Source of the DNA: Firmicutes bacterium UBA3871
GTDB lineage: Bacteria > Bacillota > Clostridia > Peptostreptococcales > Anaerovoracaceae
Assembly: GCA_002392265.1 (NCBI GenBank)
Contig: DGGP01000073.1
Location: 1-14,360 of the forward strand
Direction of reading: 5' to 3'
DNA: 14,360 bases
The notes under the pieces are model-generated. The model did no database searches, had not been told where the DNA came from, and was given only the letters and a program-made list of their open reading frames with translations. Positions 1-7,545 of this stretch are shown piece by piece; within the stretch, counting starts at the first letter, position 1, and each line of letters begins with the position of its first letter. The translations under genes were made by a program, and so were the position numbers.

Positions 1-1
1 G

Positions 2-1981
2 GGAAATCAGAACTGCGGAAAGACTACGCTTTTTAACCAGCTGACCGGTTCAAATCAGCACGTCGGGAATTTCCCGGGCGTGACTGTCGACCAGAAGAGC
101 GGACAGATAAAAGGTCAGCCGGGAACTCTGGTTACAGACCTGCCGGGAATTTATTCGCTGTCTCCTTACACCTCCGAGGAGGTTGTTTCGAGACGATTCA
201 TTCTCGATGAGCATCCTGCCGGAATTATAAACATCGTTGATGCGACAAATATCGAAAGAAATCTGTATTTGACGCTGCAGCTGATGGAGCTCAATGCGCC
301 TATGGTTCTGGCACTCAATATGATGGATGAGGTTCGCGGAAACGGCGGAACCATAAAAATTAACGAGATGGAGGAGCTGCTCGGCATACCTGTCGTTCCG
401 ATTTCGGCTTCAAAAAACGAAGGTGTTGACGAGCTGATCAGACATGCGGTGCATGTGGCAAAGTACCAGGAAACACCGGTGATTACCGACTTTTGCGGGA
501 AAGACCACAAGGGCGGTGCGGTTCACAGAGCACTTCACGGCATCATGCAGCTGATTGAAGACCACGCGGAGCTTGCAGGTATCCCGGTAAGGTTTGCAGC
601 AAGCAAGCTTATCGAGGGCGACAGGTTGCTTTTCGAAGAGCTGAAGCTGACTCAAAACGAAGCCGAGATGATAGAGCACATCATCATCCAGATGGAAGAA
701 GAAAGCGGCATGGACAGAGCTGCTGCCATAGCAGATATGAGATTTTCGTTCATCAGGCGCGTCTGCAGGGCCAGCGTTGTAAAGCCGATGGAGAGCAAGG
801 AGCACCGTCGCAGCCGTCATATAGACGAGTTCCTGACGGGTAAGTTCACTGCCATCCCGGCATTTATATGCATCATGGCACTGGTGTTCTACCTGACCTT
901 TAACGTCATTGGTGCATGGCTTCAGGACTTGTTCGCCGAGGGGGTCGAGCTGGTTACCGGGGCAGTAGCCGGGGCTCTTGAAAACGCAAACGTAAACGGT
1001 GTTTTGTACGGTCTGATTATTGACGGAGCCTTTGAAGGAGTGGGGGCTGTAATCAGCTTCCTGCCTATAATTCTGTGCCTGTTTTTCTTTCTGTCGCTGC
1101 TTGAAGACAGCGGATATATGGCAAGAATTGCTTTTGTAATGGACAAGCTGCTGCGAAAAATCGGCCTTTCCGGGCGCAGTATAGTGCCGATGTTGATAGG
1201 CTTTGGGTGCTCCGTGCCGGCGATTATGGCATCGAGGACTCTGCCTTCGGAGCGAGACAGAAAGATGACCATAATGATGACTCCGTTTATGAGCTGCACC
1301 GCAAAGCTGCCTATATACGGGTTTTTCTGCAATATGTTTTTCCCGGACCGGGCAGGACTCATAATGGTAGGGCTGTACTTCCTGGGAATCATCACGGGAA
1401 TACTGCTGGCGCTGATATCAAAGAGCACTGTGTTCAGGGGCGAGGCGGTTCCTTTTGTGATGGAGCTGCCAAACTACAGACTGCCGGGAATCACCAATGT
1501 TGCGCATCTGCTTTGGGATAAATCAAAGGATTTTCTGCAGCGCGCGTTTACAATAATCTTTATAGCATCAATTGTCGTATGGGCTCTTCAGACCTTTGAC
1601 TTTTCACTCAACATGGTGTCCGATTCAAAGGACAGCATGCTCGCTGCGATTGCGGGCTTCCTCGCACCGCTTTTCAAGCTTCAGGGCTTTGGCGACTGGA
1701 GAATTGTGACTGCACTTGTTGCGGGCTTTATGGCAAAGGAGAGCGTGGTTTCAACGCTTACCGTACTGTTTGGCGGAGATGCGATTCTGGCGGTGCTGTC
1801 AGGTACTGCTGCGGCATCGCTGCTTACATTCTGCCTGCTCTATACACCTTGTGTTGCGGCAATTGCTTCGGTCAGGAGAGAGCTTGGCAGAAAGTGGGCG
1901 CTTGCCATGATTCTGCTGCAGTGCGGCGTGGCTTGGGCGGTGTCGCTTGTCGTTGCTCTGATAGGGGGTGCAATGCTATGA
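2..1981 (+). CDS. feoB: Ferrous iron transporter FeoB (5' end cut by window edge)
   Basis: FeoB imports Fe2+ across the cytoplasmic membrane; an N-terminal G-protein domain controls a membrane channel domain. The reading frame is open from base 2, giving 659 visible residues. It begins inside the P-loop (GNQNCGKTT, residues 1-9), so only about the first ten codons are missing. The other G motifs follow: G2 region NFPGVTV (23-29), G3 DLPG (46-49), G4 NMMD (106-109) and G5 SAS (135-137). The membrane half carries the two FeoB gate motifs, GFGCSVPA (about 400-407, Cys403) and CTAKLPIY (from Cys432), and then MAKESVVSTL, all typical of the family. Length is normal for a clostridial FeoB. The stop codon overlaps the next start as ATGA, so the two genes are translationally coupled. 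A feoA would be expected upstream, outside the window. Identity is very secure. Confidence 0.97.
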   Translation, partial: GNQNCGKTTLFNQLTGSNQHVGNFPGVTVDQKSGQIKGQPGTLVTDLPGIYSLSPYTSEEVVSRRFILDEHPAGIINIVDATNIERNLYLTLQLMELNAPMVLALNMMDEVRGNGGTIKINEMEELLGIPVVPISASKNEGVDELIRHAVHVAKYQETPVITDFCGKDHKGGAVHRALHGIMQLIEDHAELAGIPVRFAASKLIEGDRLLFEELKLTQNEAEMIEHIIIQMEEESGMDRAAAIADMRFSFIRRVCRASVVKPMESKEHRRSRHIDEFLTGKFTAIPAFICIMALVFYLTFNVIGAWLQDLFAEGVELVTGAVAGALENANVNGVLYGLIIDGAFEGVGAVISFLPIILCLFFFLSLLEDSGYMARIAFVMDKLLRKIGLSGRSIVPMLIGFGCSVPAIMASRTLPSERDRKMTIMMTPFMSCTAKLPIYGFFCNMFFPDRAGLIMVGLYFLGIITGILLALISKSTVFRGEAVPFVMELPNYRLPGITNVAHLLWDKSKDFLQRAFTIIFIASIVVWALQTFDFSLNMVSDSKDSMLAAIAGFLAPLFKLQGFGDWRIVTALVAGFMAKESVVSTLTVLFGGDAILAVLSGTAAASLLTFCLLYTPCVAAIASVRRELGRKWALAMILLQCGVAWAVSLVVALIGGAML

Positions 1982-2142
1982 ATTTTGCCAGCTGGGTTGT
2001 GTTAGTCATCCTTGCGGCGGCAGTAATTGCAGCCCTTAGGATATATATAAAAACGGGCAGCTGCGACTGCGGACAAAAGGGCTCGGAATGTTCAAAAAAC
2101 TGCGCATTTCAGAATTGTTGCAAGGCTCAGAAAAACAAATAA
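1978..2142 (+). CDS. FeoB-associated Cys-rich membrane protein
   Basis: This 54-residue protein has one hydrophobic segment (about residues 5-24) and then a short tail with six cysteines (29, 31, 38, 42, 47, 48). That matches the small Cys-rich membrane proteins found directly after feoB in many Firmicutes. The start is the ATG whose last two bases form part of the feoB stop (ATGA), with a purine-rich AGGGGGTG seven bases upstream inside feoB. A longer frame reaching back into feoB exists but lacks this site and would lie wholly inside feoB. The cysteines could bind iron or take part in redox or metal transfer at the FeoB exit; this is inference from position and composition. No function is experimentally settled that I can cite. 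Confidence 0.9.
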   Translation: MNFASWVVLVILAAAVIAALRIYIKTGSCDCGQKGSECSKNCAFQNCCKAQKNK

Positions 2143-2192
2143 ATACAATTAAAAACATACAATCTTTTCATGAATAATAACATACTGTACTA

Positions 2193-2222
2193 TTGTCTTT
2201 TATTTTGCGAGTATGGTATAAT
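2193..2222 (+). promoter_or_regulatory. Sigma-A-like promoter of the HD-GYP / J-domain operon
   Basis: A perfect -10 box TATAAT (2217-2222) is preceded by TGG, giving an extended -10. TTGTCT (2193-2198) lies 18 bases upstream as a -35 (4 of 6 consensus). Transcription would start near 2229, leaving a leader of about 55 bases. A good AAAGGAG ribosome site lies before the ATG at 2285. No FliA-type GCCGATAA box is seen here, so this operon seems to be housekeeping-driven rather than under the late flagellar sigma factor. Confidence 0.65.
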
Positions 2223-2284
2223 CAAATAGTGTTTTATTATCCCGAAGCACACTACAGGCAATTATCATAAAGGAGAAGAATCAT

Positions 2285-3358
2285 ATGAGATTCGTACCAA
2301 CCAACTGCTTGAGGGTAGGCATGGTTGTGGGTGAAAACCTATATAACCAGGCCGGTGACCTATTACTCTCAAGAGGTACACCGCTCACTGATGATTACAT
2401 ATATTCCATAGAACGGCTGAAATATAATGGAATATATATCGAAGACGATATTTCCAGAGATATCGACATCATCAACATAGTAAGCGACAAGGTACGCGCT
2501 AAAACGGTTAGCGGTATCAAAAACGCATTCGTTGATGTCAGCAAAAACTCGGGCGACGCAGTCAAAAGCCTCGCAGAAGCCAAAGAGCAGGTTGAGCAGA
2601 TTGTTGATGAAATCTGCAACAACCCGAGTCTGATGATCAACATGGTGGACATGAAAGTGTTTGATGACTACACTTACTATCATTCGGTAAATGTAGCTAT
2701 CTTGTCCATTGTAATAGGTGTAGCGCTCGGAATGGAGCGTGAAGAGCTTTGTAATTTAGGCTATGGAGCATTGCTTCACGATATCGGCAAGGTGTTTATC
2801 GATAAAGACCTGCTGAATAAAAAGGGCAAGCTCACTGCAGCCGAATTCCAGATATTAAAAAATCACTCCTTGCTTGGGTATGAACATATAAAGAAAGGCT
2901 ACGGAGTTTCAAAAACCTCCTGCATGGCCATACTTGACCACCACGAAAGGTACAGCGGCGGTGGGTATCCTAACGGATTATCGGGAAACAACATATCACT
3001 TTACGGCAGAATCATTTCGGTAGCGGACGTATACGATGCGCTGACCTCCGACCGTCCTTACAGAAGGGCGATGATTCCGGCCGAGGCAATCGAATATATT
3101 ATGGCATCGACCGAAACGCTCTTTGATCCAAAGATTGTAGCGGTATTTGTCAAGAAGATATCACCTTATCCTATCGGCACCTGCGTAAAATTATCGGACG
3201 GTAACACAGGCATCGTTCTCGAAAACAGAGAAGAGCTCTGCCTGCGTCCAAAGCTCAGAATATTCAAGGACAAGGACGGGTTCCTCGACGAACCTTATAT
3301 TATGGATTTAGCGGATTTCGAATCCCTCAATGTAACAATTGTTGACGTAGTTTCCTAA
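2285..3358 (+). CDS. HD-GYP domain cyclic-di-GMP phosphodiesterase
   Basis: HD-GYP proteins hydrolyse the second messenger cyclic-di-GMP with a di- or tri-iron centre. This 357-residue protein has an N-terminal region of about 110 residues that resembles the segment preceding many clostridial HD-GYP domains; no receiver, PAS or membrane segment is visible. The catalytic domain spans about 125-295. Key features are H133 (YYHSVNVA), H165-D166 (LLHDIGK), H194, H219-H220-E221 (DHHER), the signature GGGYP ending at 227-229, and the downstream SVADVYDALTSDRPYR (245-260). All expected metal ligands and the GYP motif appear present, so it is probably active. A short C-terminal part (about 296-357) reads as a small beta-rich extension. 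An AAAGGAG ribosome site precedes the ATG. It is first in an operon; the next gene starts 11 bases after its stop. The substrate is assigned from the family. Confidence 0.93.
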   Translation: MRFVPTNCLRVGMVVGENLYNQAGDLLLSRGTPLTDDYIYSIERLKYNGIYIEDDISRDIDIINIVSDKVRAKTVSGIKNAFVDVSKNSGDAVKSLAEAKEQVEQIVDEICNNPSLMINMVDMKVFDDYTYYHSVNVAILSIVIGVALGMEREELCNLGYGALLHDIGKVFIDKDLLNKKGKLTAAEFQILKNHSLLGYEHIKKGYGVSKTSCMAILDHHERYSGGGYPNGLSGNNISLYGRIISVADVYDALTSDRPYRRAMIPAEAIEYIMASTETLFDPKIVAVFVKKISPYPIGTCVKLSDGNTGIVLENREELCLRPKLRIFKDKDGFLDEPYIMDLADFESLNVTIVDVVS

Positions 3359-3369
3359 CGGAGAAGGGC

Positions 3370-4503
3370 ATGAACAAATTCACCGACTATTACAAGGTCT
3401 TACAAGTTCATTATGAAGCAGACAGCAAGATGATTGAGTCGGCGTATAAATGCCTTTGCAAGCAATATCATCCGGATATAAATACGGCAGCGGATGCGGC
3501 GGATCGCATGAAGGAGCTCAATGAAGCCTATGCGGTCCTCAGTGATCCCGATGCCAGGAGAGAATATCACAAGGAATGGTACCGGATTACTTCAAAACCC
3601 GGTTCTGCAATGATGAGTGAGGAAGACTACCGCAGAGAGCTGGCCACCTCAGTGTTGGACAGCTTTTTTCGTGATATGGTCACGGAAAACTGGGATGCCG
3701 CTTATTCAAAGCTGACCGAGGTGGATCACAGGAATGTGCCTGTCTCGGATTTCCGCGAGTGGAAGGTGGCTGTTGCAAAGCTGCACAAGCTGGCAGATTA
3801 CAAGATTAAATACGAAAAGTCATTCAAAAACTGCGATTACGGCGGTCTGATCTTTAGCGAAATATTGATGTTCACCGTAGAGATGACTGTCCTCGAGATT
3901 GCCAGCGGTCAGATATCGCATGAAAAGTCAAAGAAGTACATGGCTCATGTAGACGATTCGTGGAAGCTGTGCCTCGGCTATGCGGATTTAAAGCCGGTTA
4001 TCGCAAAGTTCAACTATTTCTCGCTTTTAAAAGCACAAAATATGCAGACAGAACGCCTGCATATGCTGAATTACTACGAGCTCCTCGACCAGAGCAAGCG
4101 TGAGCTTGCCAGGTCCCGCAGATACGGAAACAAGATGACGCTGATAATGCTGACATTAAAGTGCAAGCCGAGTGACATGGTGGTTTCGGAGGAATCATAT
4201 CTCGAAAAGTGCATGTCCTATGTCAGCAAGGTTATCTGCCAAACTATCAGACAGACCGATATTGTCGGCAGATACCACGAGGCCAGCTTTGCAATCATAC
4301 TGACGGAAACTCCGATAGAAGCGGGGCGCGATGTTATGGCAAAGCTGATTCAGGCGGCCCGCAGACCGAAGAACCTGAACTACTCTCTGACCGCAGCCTG
4401 CACAGACTGCAAGAGCGATGCTCCTATGGAAGACATATTAAAGGCAGTGCTCAGAAAAGCAGCGCCCGATCAAATAAAAAACGAACTGTCCTACTTTCTG
4501 TAG
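3370..4503 (+). CDS. J-domain protein with C-terminal degenerate GGDEF domain
   Basis: This 377-residue protein combines parts rarely seen together. Residues 4-70 form a J-domain with intact HPD (34-36) and the typical AYAVLSDPDARREY end, so it could stimulate a DnaK ATPase; the zinc-finger and C-terminal domains of true DnaJ are absent. Residues about 85-225 are an unrecognised region; its pattern (ENWDAAYSKL, DFREWKVAV, DDSWKLCLGY) hints at an NTF2-like fold, which is a weak inference. Residues about 235-365 follow the GGDEF pattern (RELARSRRYGNKMTLIML, then GRYHEASFAIILTET), but the active-site GGDEF is replaced by HEASF (303-307) and the usual DxDxFK segment reads LTLKCKPSD. Diguanylate cyclase activity is therefore unlikely. 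The RxxD inhibitory-site signature (R294, D297) sits at the canonical five-residue distance. GGAG lies upstream of the ATG. It is co-transcribed with the HD-GYP gene, which supports a cyclic-di-GMP role. The last codons and stop lie inside the terminator stem. Confidence 0.85.
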   Translation: MNKFTDYYKVLQVHYEADSKMIESAYKCLCKQYHPDINTAADAADRMKELNEAYAVLSDPDARREYHKEWYRITSKPGSAMMSEEDYRRELATSVLDSFFRDMVTENWDAAYSKLTEVDHRNVPVSDFREWKVAVAKLHKLADYKIKYEKSFKNCDYGGLIFSEILMFTVEMTVLEIASGQISHEKSKKYMAHVDDSWKLCLGYADLKPVIAKFNYFSLLKAQNMQTERLHMLNYYELLDQSKRELARSRRYGNKMTLIMLTLKCKPSDMVVSEESYLEKCMSYVSKVICQTIRQTDIVGRYHEASFAIILTETPIEAGRDVMAKLIQAARRPKNLNYSLTAACTDCKSDAPMEDILKAVLRKAAPDQIKNELSYFL

Positions 4504-4514
4504 GACAGTTTTTT
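4484..4514. terminator. Bidirectional intrinsic terminator between convergent operons
   Basis: A perfect 11-base stem, AACTGTCCTAC (4484-4494) with GTAGGACAGTT (4500-4510), has a five-base loop. A T run ends at 4514 on the plus strand, and an A-rich stretch just before the stem (4472-4481) gives a T run when read on the minus strand. It can therefore end both the J-domain operon and the fliD-fliS-fliT operon. The stop codon of the J-domain gene (4501-4503) lies inside the right arm. Confidence 0.88.
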
Positions 4515-4554
4515 AGTTTATGTCTTATTCAGTTGTAAACATATACATGTATTC

Positions 4555-4962
4555 CTACTTTTTTGTGTCCAGATAAACGCCTGTAGTTTGCGCGGAGCCT
4601 ATCTTGTAGCCACCGAGGATATTTCTCTCGTTGTGGTCGGTCTCCATACCTCTGAGGGCGATTTCGCGCTCCTCATAGATACGCTTGACCACATCCTTGT
4701 CAAAGGCTTGAATCAGGTTAACCTTTTCGTTAATCTGCTGCCTCTGCTGCGGTGAAAGCTCTTTGTCAAAGATGAGTCTATGAGCGTCTTCAAGCGCGTT
4801 AATACGTTCAATTACTTCTACTCGTTTATTTCCAAGGCGCTCATAGTCCTCCCATTTGTCCTGGTTGAGGCTGCTCATGATTTCTTCAGAGCAGGAGAGC
4901 AGCTCGGAGAGCATACCCAGCTTTGCGTCAAAATACTCTTGTGAATTTGTTATGTTCATCAT
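4555..4962 (-). CDS. fliT: Probable FliT-like flagellar export chaperone
   Basis: This 135-residue, mostly helical and charged protein lies directly after fliS, where fliT is normally found. Its pattern of a first helix (YFDAKLGMLSELLSCSEEIM), a DKWEDYERLGNKRVEVIERINAL-like second helix and a third helix ending near residue 80 resembles FliT/FlgN-type small export chaperones, which hold FliD or hook-associated proteins before secretion. The C-terminal 40 residues (from about 95) do not recall a known motif. Two adjacent ATGs are possible (4962 and 4959); the AAAGG site at 4973-4977 fits the first better. It is the last gene of the operon, 30 bases after fliS, and ends just before the shared terminator. 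Assignment rests mostly on position and helical pattern, so the symbol is tentative; sequence similarity in this family is always weak. Confidence 0.68.
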   Translation of the reverse strand: MMNITNSQEYFDAKLGMLSELLSCSEEIMSSLNQDKWEDYERLGNKRVEVIERINALEDAHRLIFDKELSPQQRQQINEKVNLIQAFDKDVVKRIYEEREIALRGMETDHNERNILGGYKIGSAQTTGVYLDTKK

Positions 4963-4992
4963 CTGCGTTCATCCTTTGAATTAGGCCACAAA

Positions 4993-5385
4993 TTAACCCA
5001 CAGACTTTTTTTGTGAACGGGAAATCTTGTCAGCTTCCTTGAAAGCATCCTTCAGGTTATCGAGAATGCCGGATAATCTCTTCAGAGTTTCGGTATCCTT
5101 TGCAACTAAAGCTCTGCCGAGTTCATCGTTCACGAACAGATAGATATCTGCCAGATTGATTGAAATAGCATAGTTCATATCCAGAGAGTTTCTCAGAGTG
5201 GATACGATTTTCTGAGCCTTTGCAACGCAGTTGTACGCACCTACAGCGTCATGCTTTTCGGTCAGTAAACATGCGAAGTTAATCTGCTTGCTTGCTTCCT
5301 CGAATAACTTTACGAGAATTTCACCTTTTGTTAATGTCTGTAATGATTGGTTCTTATAAACCTGGTATGGGTTGCTATACTGCAT
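4993..5385 (-). CDS. fliS: Flagellin export chaperone FliS
   Basis: FliS binds the C-terminus of flagellin in the cytoplasm and prevents early polymerisation before export. The protein shows the FliS pattern: NPYQVYKNQSLQTLTKGEIL at the N-terminus (the NxYxxxxVxTxxP-like start), VKLFEEASKQINFA, AQKIVSTLRNSLDMNYA, INLADIYLFVNDELGRA and a final helix near LKDAFKEADK. I choose the ATG at 5385 (130 residues). The AAGGA site at 5396-5400 is ten bases from it, whereas the upstream in-frame GTG at 5394 is almost touching that site. The gene lies between fliD and the fliT-like gene on the minus strand, with a UUCG hairpin in the preceding gap. Identity is secure. Confidence 0.93.
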   Translation of the reverse strand: MQYSNPYQVYKNQSLQTLTKGEILVKLFEEASKQINFACLLTEKHDAVGAYNCVAKAQKIVSTLRNSLDMNYAISINLADIYLFVNDELGRALVAKDTETLKRLSGILDNLKDAFKEADKISRSQKKSVG

Positions 5386-5395
5386 ATTTGTCACA

Positions 5396-5400
5396 TCCTT
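5396..5400 (-). promoter_or_regulatory. Ribosome binding site deciding the fliS start
   Basis: Read on the minus strand this is AAGGA. It lies ten bases from the ATG at 5385 but only one base from the alternative GTG at 5394, so it selects the ATG. An overlapping out-of-frame ATG at 5396 is followed at once by TGA and is not a usable start. Confidence 0.7.
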
Positions 5401-5458
5401 GCTTCAAAATTATTGTAGTAGCTTACAATCTGTGTAGTTATAACTTATTGTTTATTGA

Positions 5459-5472
5459 AAGCCCGAAGGCTT
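5459..5472 (-). repeat. UUCG-capped hairpin between fliD and fliS
   Basis: On the minus strand the RNA reads AAGCC-UUCG-GGCUU, a five-base stem closed by C(UUCG)G, an exceptionally stable tetraloop. It begins four bases after the fliD stop codon. There is no proper U run after it (UCAAUAAACAA), so it is more likely an mRNA-stabilising or partial attenuation element than a full terminator. Confidence 0.55.
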
Positions 5473-5476
5473 AAAA

Positions 5477-7471
5477 TCAGCCGCCGCTTGTGTAGGTACC
5501 GATCAGTGAAGAATAAGCGTTCATGTTGGAAACCAGCGACTCCAGAGCGGAGAACTTTTTCCACCAGTACTGCTGTCTTTCTTCGAGACGATCCTGCAGG
5601 GTTTCGATATATTTCTTTATATCTTTAATCTTGCTCGAAATGTTGTTTTCCGTGTCGGAAGCGGTGTTGCCGATTCCGGCCTTTTCAATCAGGGAACCGC
5701 GCGAGCCCTTTGGACCGCTGGTCTTGATAGCGGAGTTTACGGCTTCCTTTAATGCGTTGCCAAAGCCGGTCTCACCGAGGAAGAAATCCTTTACCTGCTC
5801 GCTCTTTGTTGAGAGTGCGCTGTCAAGCTTTTCTTCGTTTATGGTAAGCTTGCCGTTCTCGGTCCAGCCCGCCGACTGAACACCCATCTCGTACATTGAG
5901 AAACCGTTGTAGCTCGTGTACATCATGGTACTCAGCTTTGAGGAAATGCTGTTCAGTGTGGTGTCGTTTCTGAGTATGCCTGCCTTTGCCTTTTCTTCCC
6001 ACTTTTCAATCTCGCTGTCGGTCATTTCCTTCTTTTGAGCATCGGTCAGAGGGGCGTAGTCTTTAGCTCTTTCCTCTTTTCTGTATTTATTTATCATCTC
6101 TATCATTTCATTGTAGTCGTTTACAAAACCTACTACCATGTCCTTGACAGAGGATGTATCTGAGCTGGTTTCAACCTTTATTGCCTCATTTGTAGTGCTT
6201 TCGAGAGTCAGGAACATTCCGTTTACGGAGATGTTTTTGTTGCTTTCTCTTTCAACGCGCTCGCCGTCTACATAAAAGACCGCGTTCTGACCGGAGGTAA
6301 CTTCCGGAGCATTTGCACTTTCATTTGTGAGTCCGAGCGATGCAAGGAAACCATCTTCGTCCTTGATATCGATGGTGCTTGCTGCGCCTGTAGCACTGCT
6401 TGTGAGAGTAAATGTATCGCTAACCTCAGAGTAGGATAATGTCACACCTGCCTTTGAGTTATTAATCTGATTCATTACGCTTCTGAGCGAAGTGTTGTTC
6501 TTTATGCTAAACTCCACGCCGTTAATTTCAATCTTGTAGGTTGTAACGCCTTCTTCATCGGTGTTTCCGCCGTCTGCGGCCTTTGCAAAAGCGCCGCTTT
6601 CCTGAAGTGAGGAGATCTGCTTGTTCAGCGCGATCTTGTTTGTGGAGCCGTTTGTGATTCCGAGTGCTTCGAGTGGGGCATTGTCATCGCCAACCGCATA
6701 GATTGAAAGGGCAGAGCTCTTTGCAGTGTTGAACTGAAGCTTGCCGTCATCCGTGTAGGATGTGCTTACGCGGCCCGCGCCGAATGCTTCGTCGAGCTTT
6801 TTGTCGAGAGCCGAAGTGAAGGCCTTGCTTGCCAGCTCCGGATCGGAAGGATCCTCAGCTCTTGCGGCATTGTAAGCATTGTAGAAATCCGCAACAAAGT
6901 CGCCGTCAAAGCTTACTGTCTTTGTGCTGCCGTCGAGTGTGAACGAAAGGCTCTTTCCCGCGAGGGAACCCACGAGCGTTTGGTCGAGGTAATCTGCGTC
7001 CTCATAATTCTGGCCGTTTAACAGAGCCTGAATGTCGATGCTGCCGATAATCTTTCCCGAAACAGCGCCGGATTTAATTGTCATTCCGCTTGCAAGCTGC
7101 TCAATGCTGTTAACGGTGAAAGATGTTGAATAGCTTTCAGCATTTGTAACAAGCGAAATCGCACTGCCTGATGCTGTAGCGCTGATGGTGTTGAAGGAAG
7201 AGGACTTCGTGATATTTGTGCTCGATGTAATATCCAGATACTTTGACTGGAAGGCTTGCATCTTTGTAATAATCTCACGATAAGCTTCCTGCTGCCATTC
7301 AAGCTTTTGCACCTGCTGATTCTGCTTATTAATTTTTGTCTGCTCGGTGTTGGTGAGGCTTTCTACGAGAGCATCCGTATCGATTCCGGACGCCATTCCG
7401 CCAAAGCCCTTTACGCCGCTGAGCGTCGATGCACTGTTTGTGCTGCTTGAAGTTGAATTAACCGATGACAT
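5477..7471 (-). CDS. fliD: Flagellar filament cap protein FliD
   Basis: FliD caps the growing filament and guides flagellin folding after export. The 664-residue protein has the FliD N-terminal domain (about 17-115: GGMASGIDTDALVESL, then a coiled-coil-like EQTKINKQNQQVQKLEWQ and YREIITKMQAFQSKYLD). A long variable middle follows, including a flagellin hook IN-like segment (about 311-375: YKIEINGVEFSIKNNTSLRSVM). The C-terminal domain spans about 395-655 (SVKDMVVGFVNDYNEMI; MYEMGVQSAGW; KLTINEEKLDSAL; a final coiled coil; SSLIGTYTSGG). The ends look complete for assembly into the pentameric cap. The start ATG has an AAGGAGG ribosome site seven bases upstream (7477-7484). It is first in fliD-fliS-fliT and is preceded by a sigma-D-like promoter. 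The middle surface-exposed region is the part expected to vary between strains. Confidence 0.96.
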   Translation of the reverse strand: MSSVNSTSSSTNSASTLSGVKGFGGMASGIDTDALVESLTNTEQTKINKQNQQVQKLEWQQEAYREIITKMQAFQSKYLDITSSTNITKSSSFNTISATASGSAISLVTNAESYSTSFTVNSIEQLASGMTIKSGAVSGKIIGSIDIQALLNGQNYEDADYLDQTLVGSLAGKSLSFTLDGSTKTVSFDGDFVADFYNAYNAARAEDPSDPELASKAFTSALDKKLDEAFGAGRVSTSYTDDGKLQFNTAKSSALSIYAVGDDNAPLEALGITNGSTNKIALNKQISSLQESGAFAKAADGGNTDEEGVTTYKIEINGVEFSIKNNTSLRSVMNQINNSKAGVTLSYSEVSDTFTLTSSATGAASTIDIKDEDGFLASLGLTNESANAPEVTSGQNAVFYVDGERVERESNKNISVNGMFLTLESTTNEAIKVETSSDTSSVKDMVVGFVNDYNEMIEMINKYRKEERAKDYAPLTDAQKKEMTDSEIEKWEEKAKAGILRNDTTLNSISSKLSTMMYTSYNGFSMYEMGVQSAGWTENGKLTINEEKLDSALSTKSEQVKDFFLGETGFGNALKEAVNSAIKTSGPKGSRGSLIEKAGIGNTASDTENNISSKIKDIKKYIETLQDRLEERQQYWWKKFSALESLVSNMNAYSSLIGTYTSGG

Positions 7472-7545
7472 GTCGTACCTCCTTGTACTAATGGGAGCTA
7501 ATTACTTATATATAAAGTCTGTGTTTTCTTAACTTCTCAATATTA

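Noticed and set aside
1849..2142. A 97-codon version of the FeoB-associated protein starting inside feoB
   Set aside because: The extra N-terminal part is feoB read in another frame. The ATG at 1978 has a purine-rich site upstream, the ATGA overlap, and gives the usual size with the membrane segment near the start.
7508..7541. Sigma-A promoter (TTGAGA) close to fliD on the minus strand
   Set aside because: The -35 is good, but the AT-rich stretch downstream gives no proper -10 at 16-18 bases; the sigma-D match upstream is clearly better.
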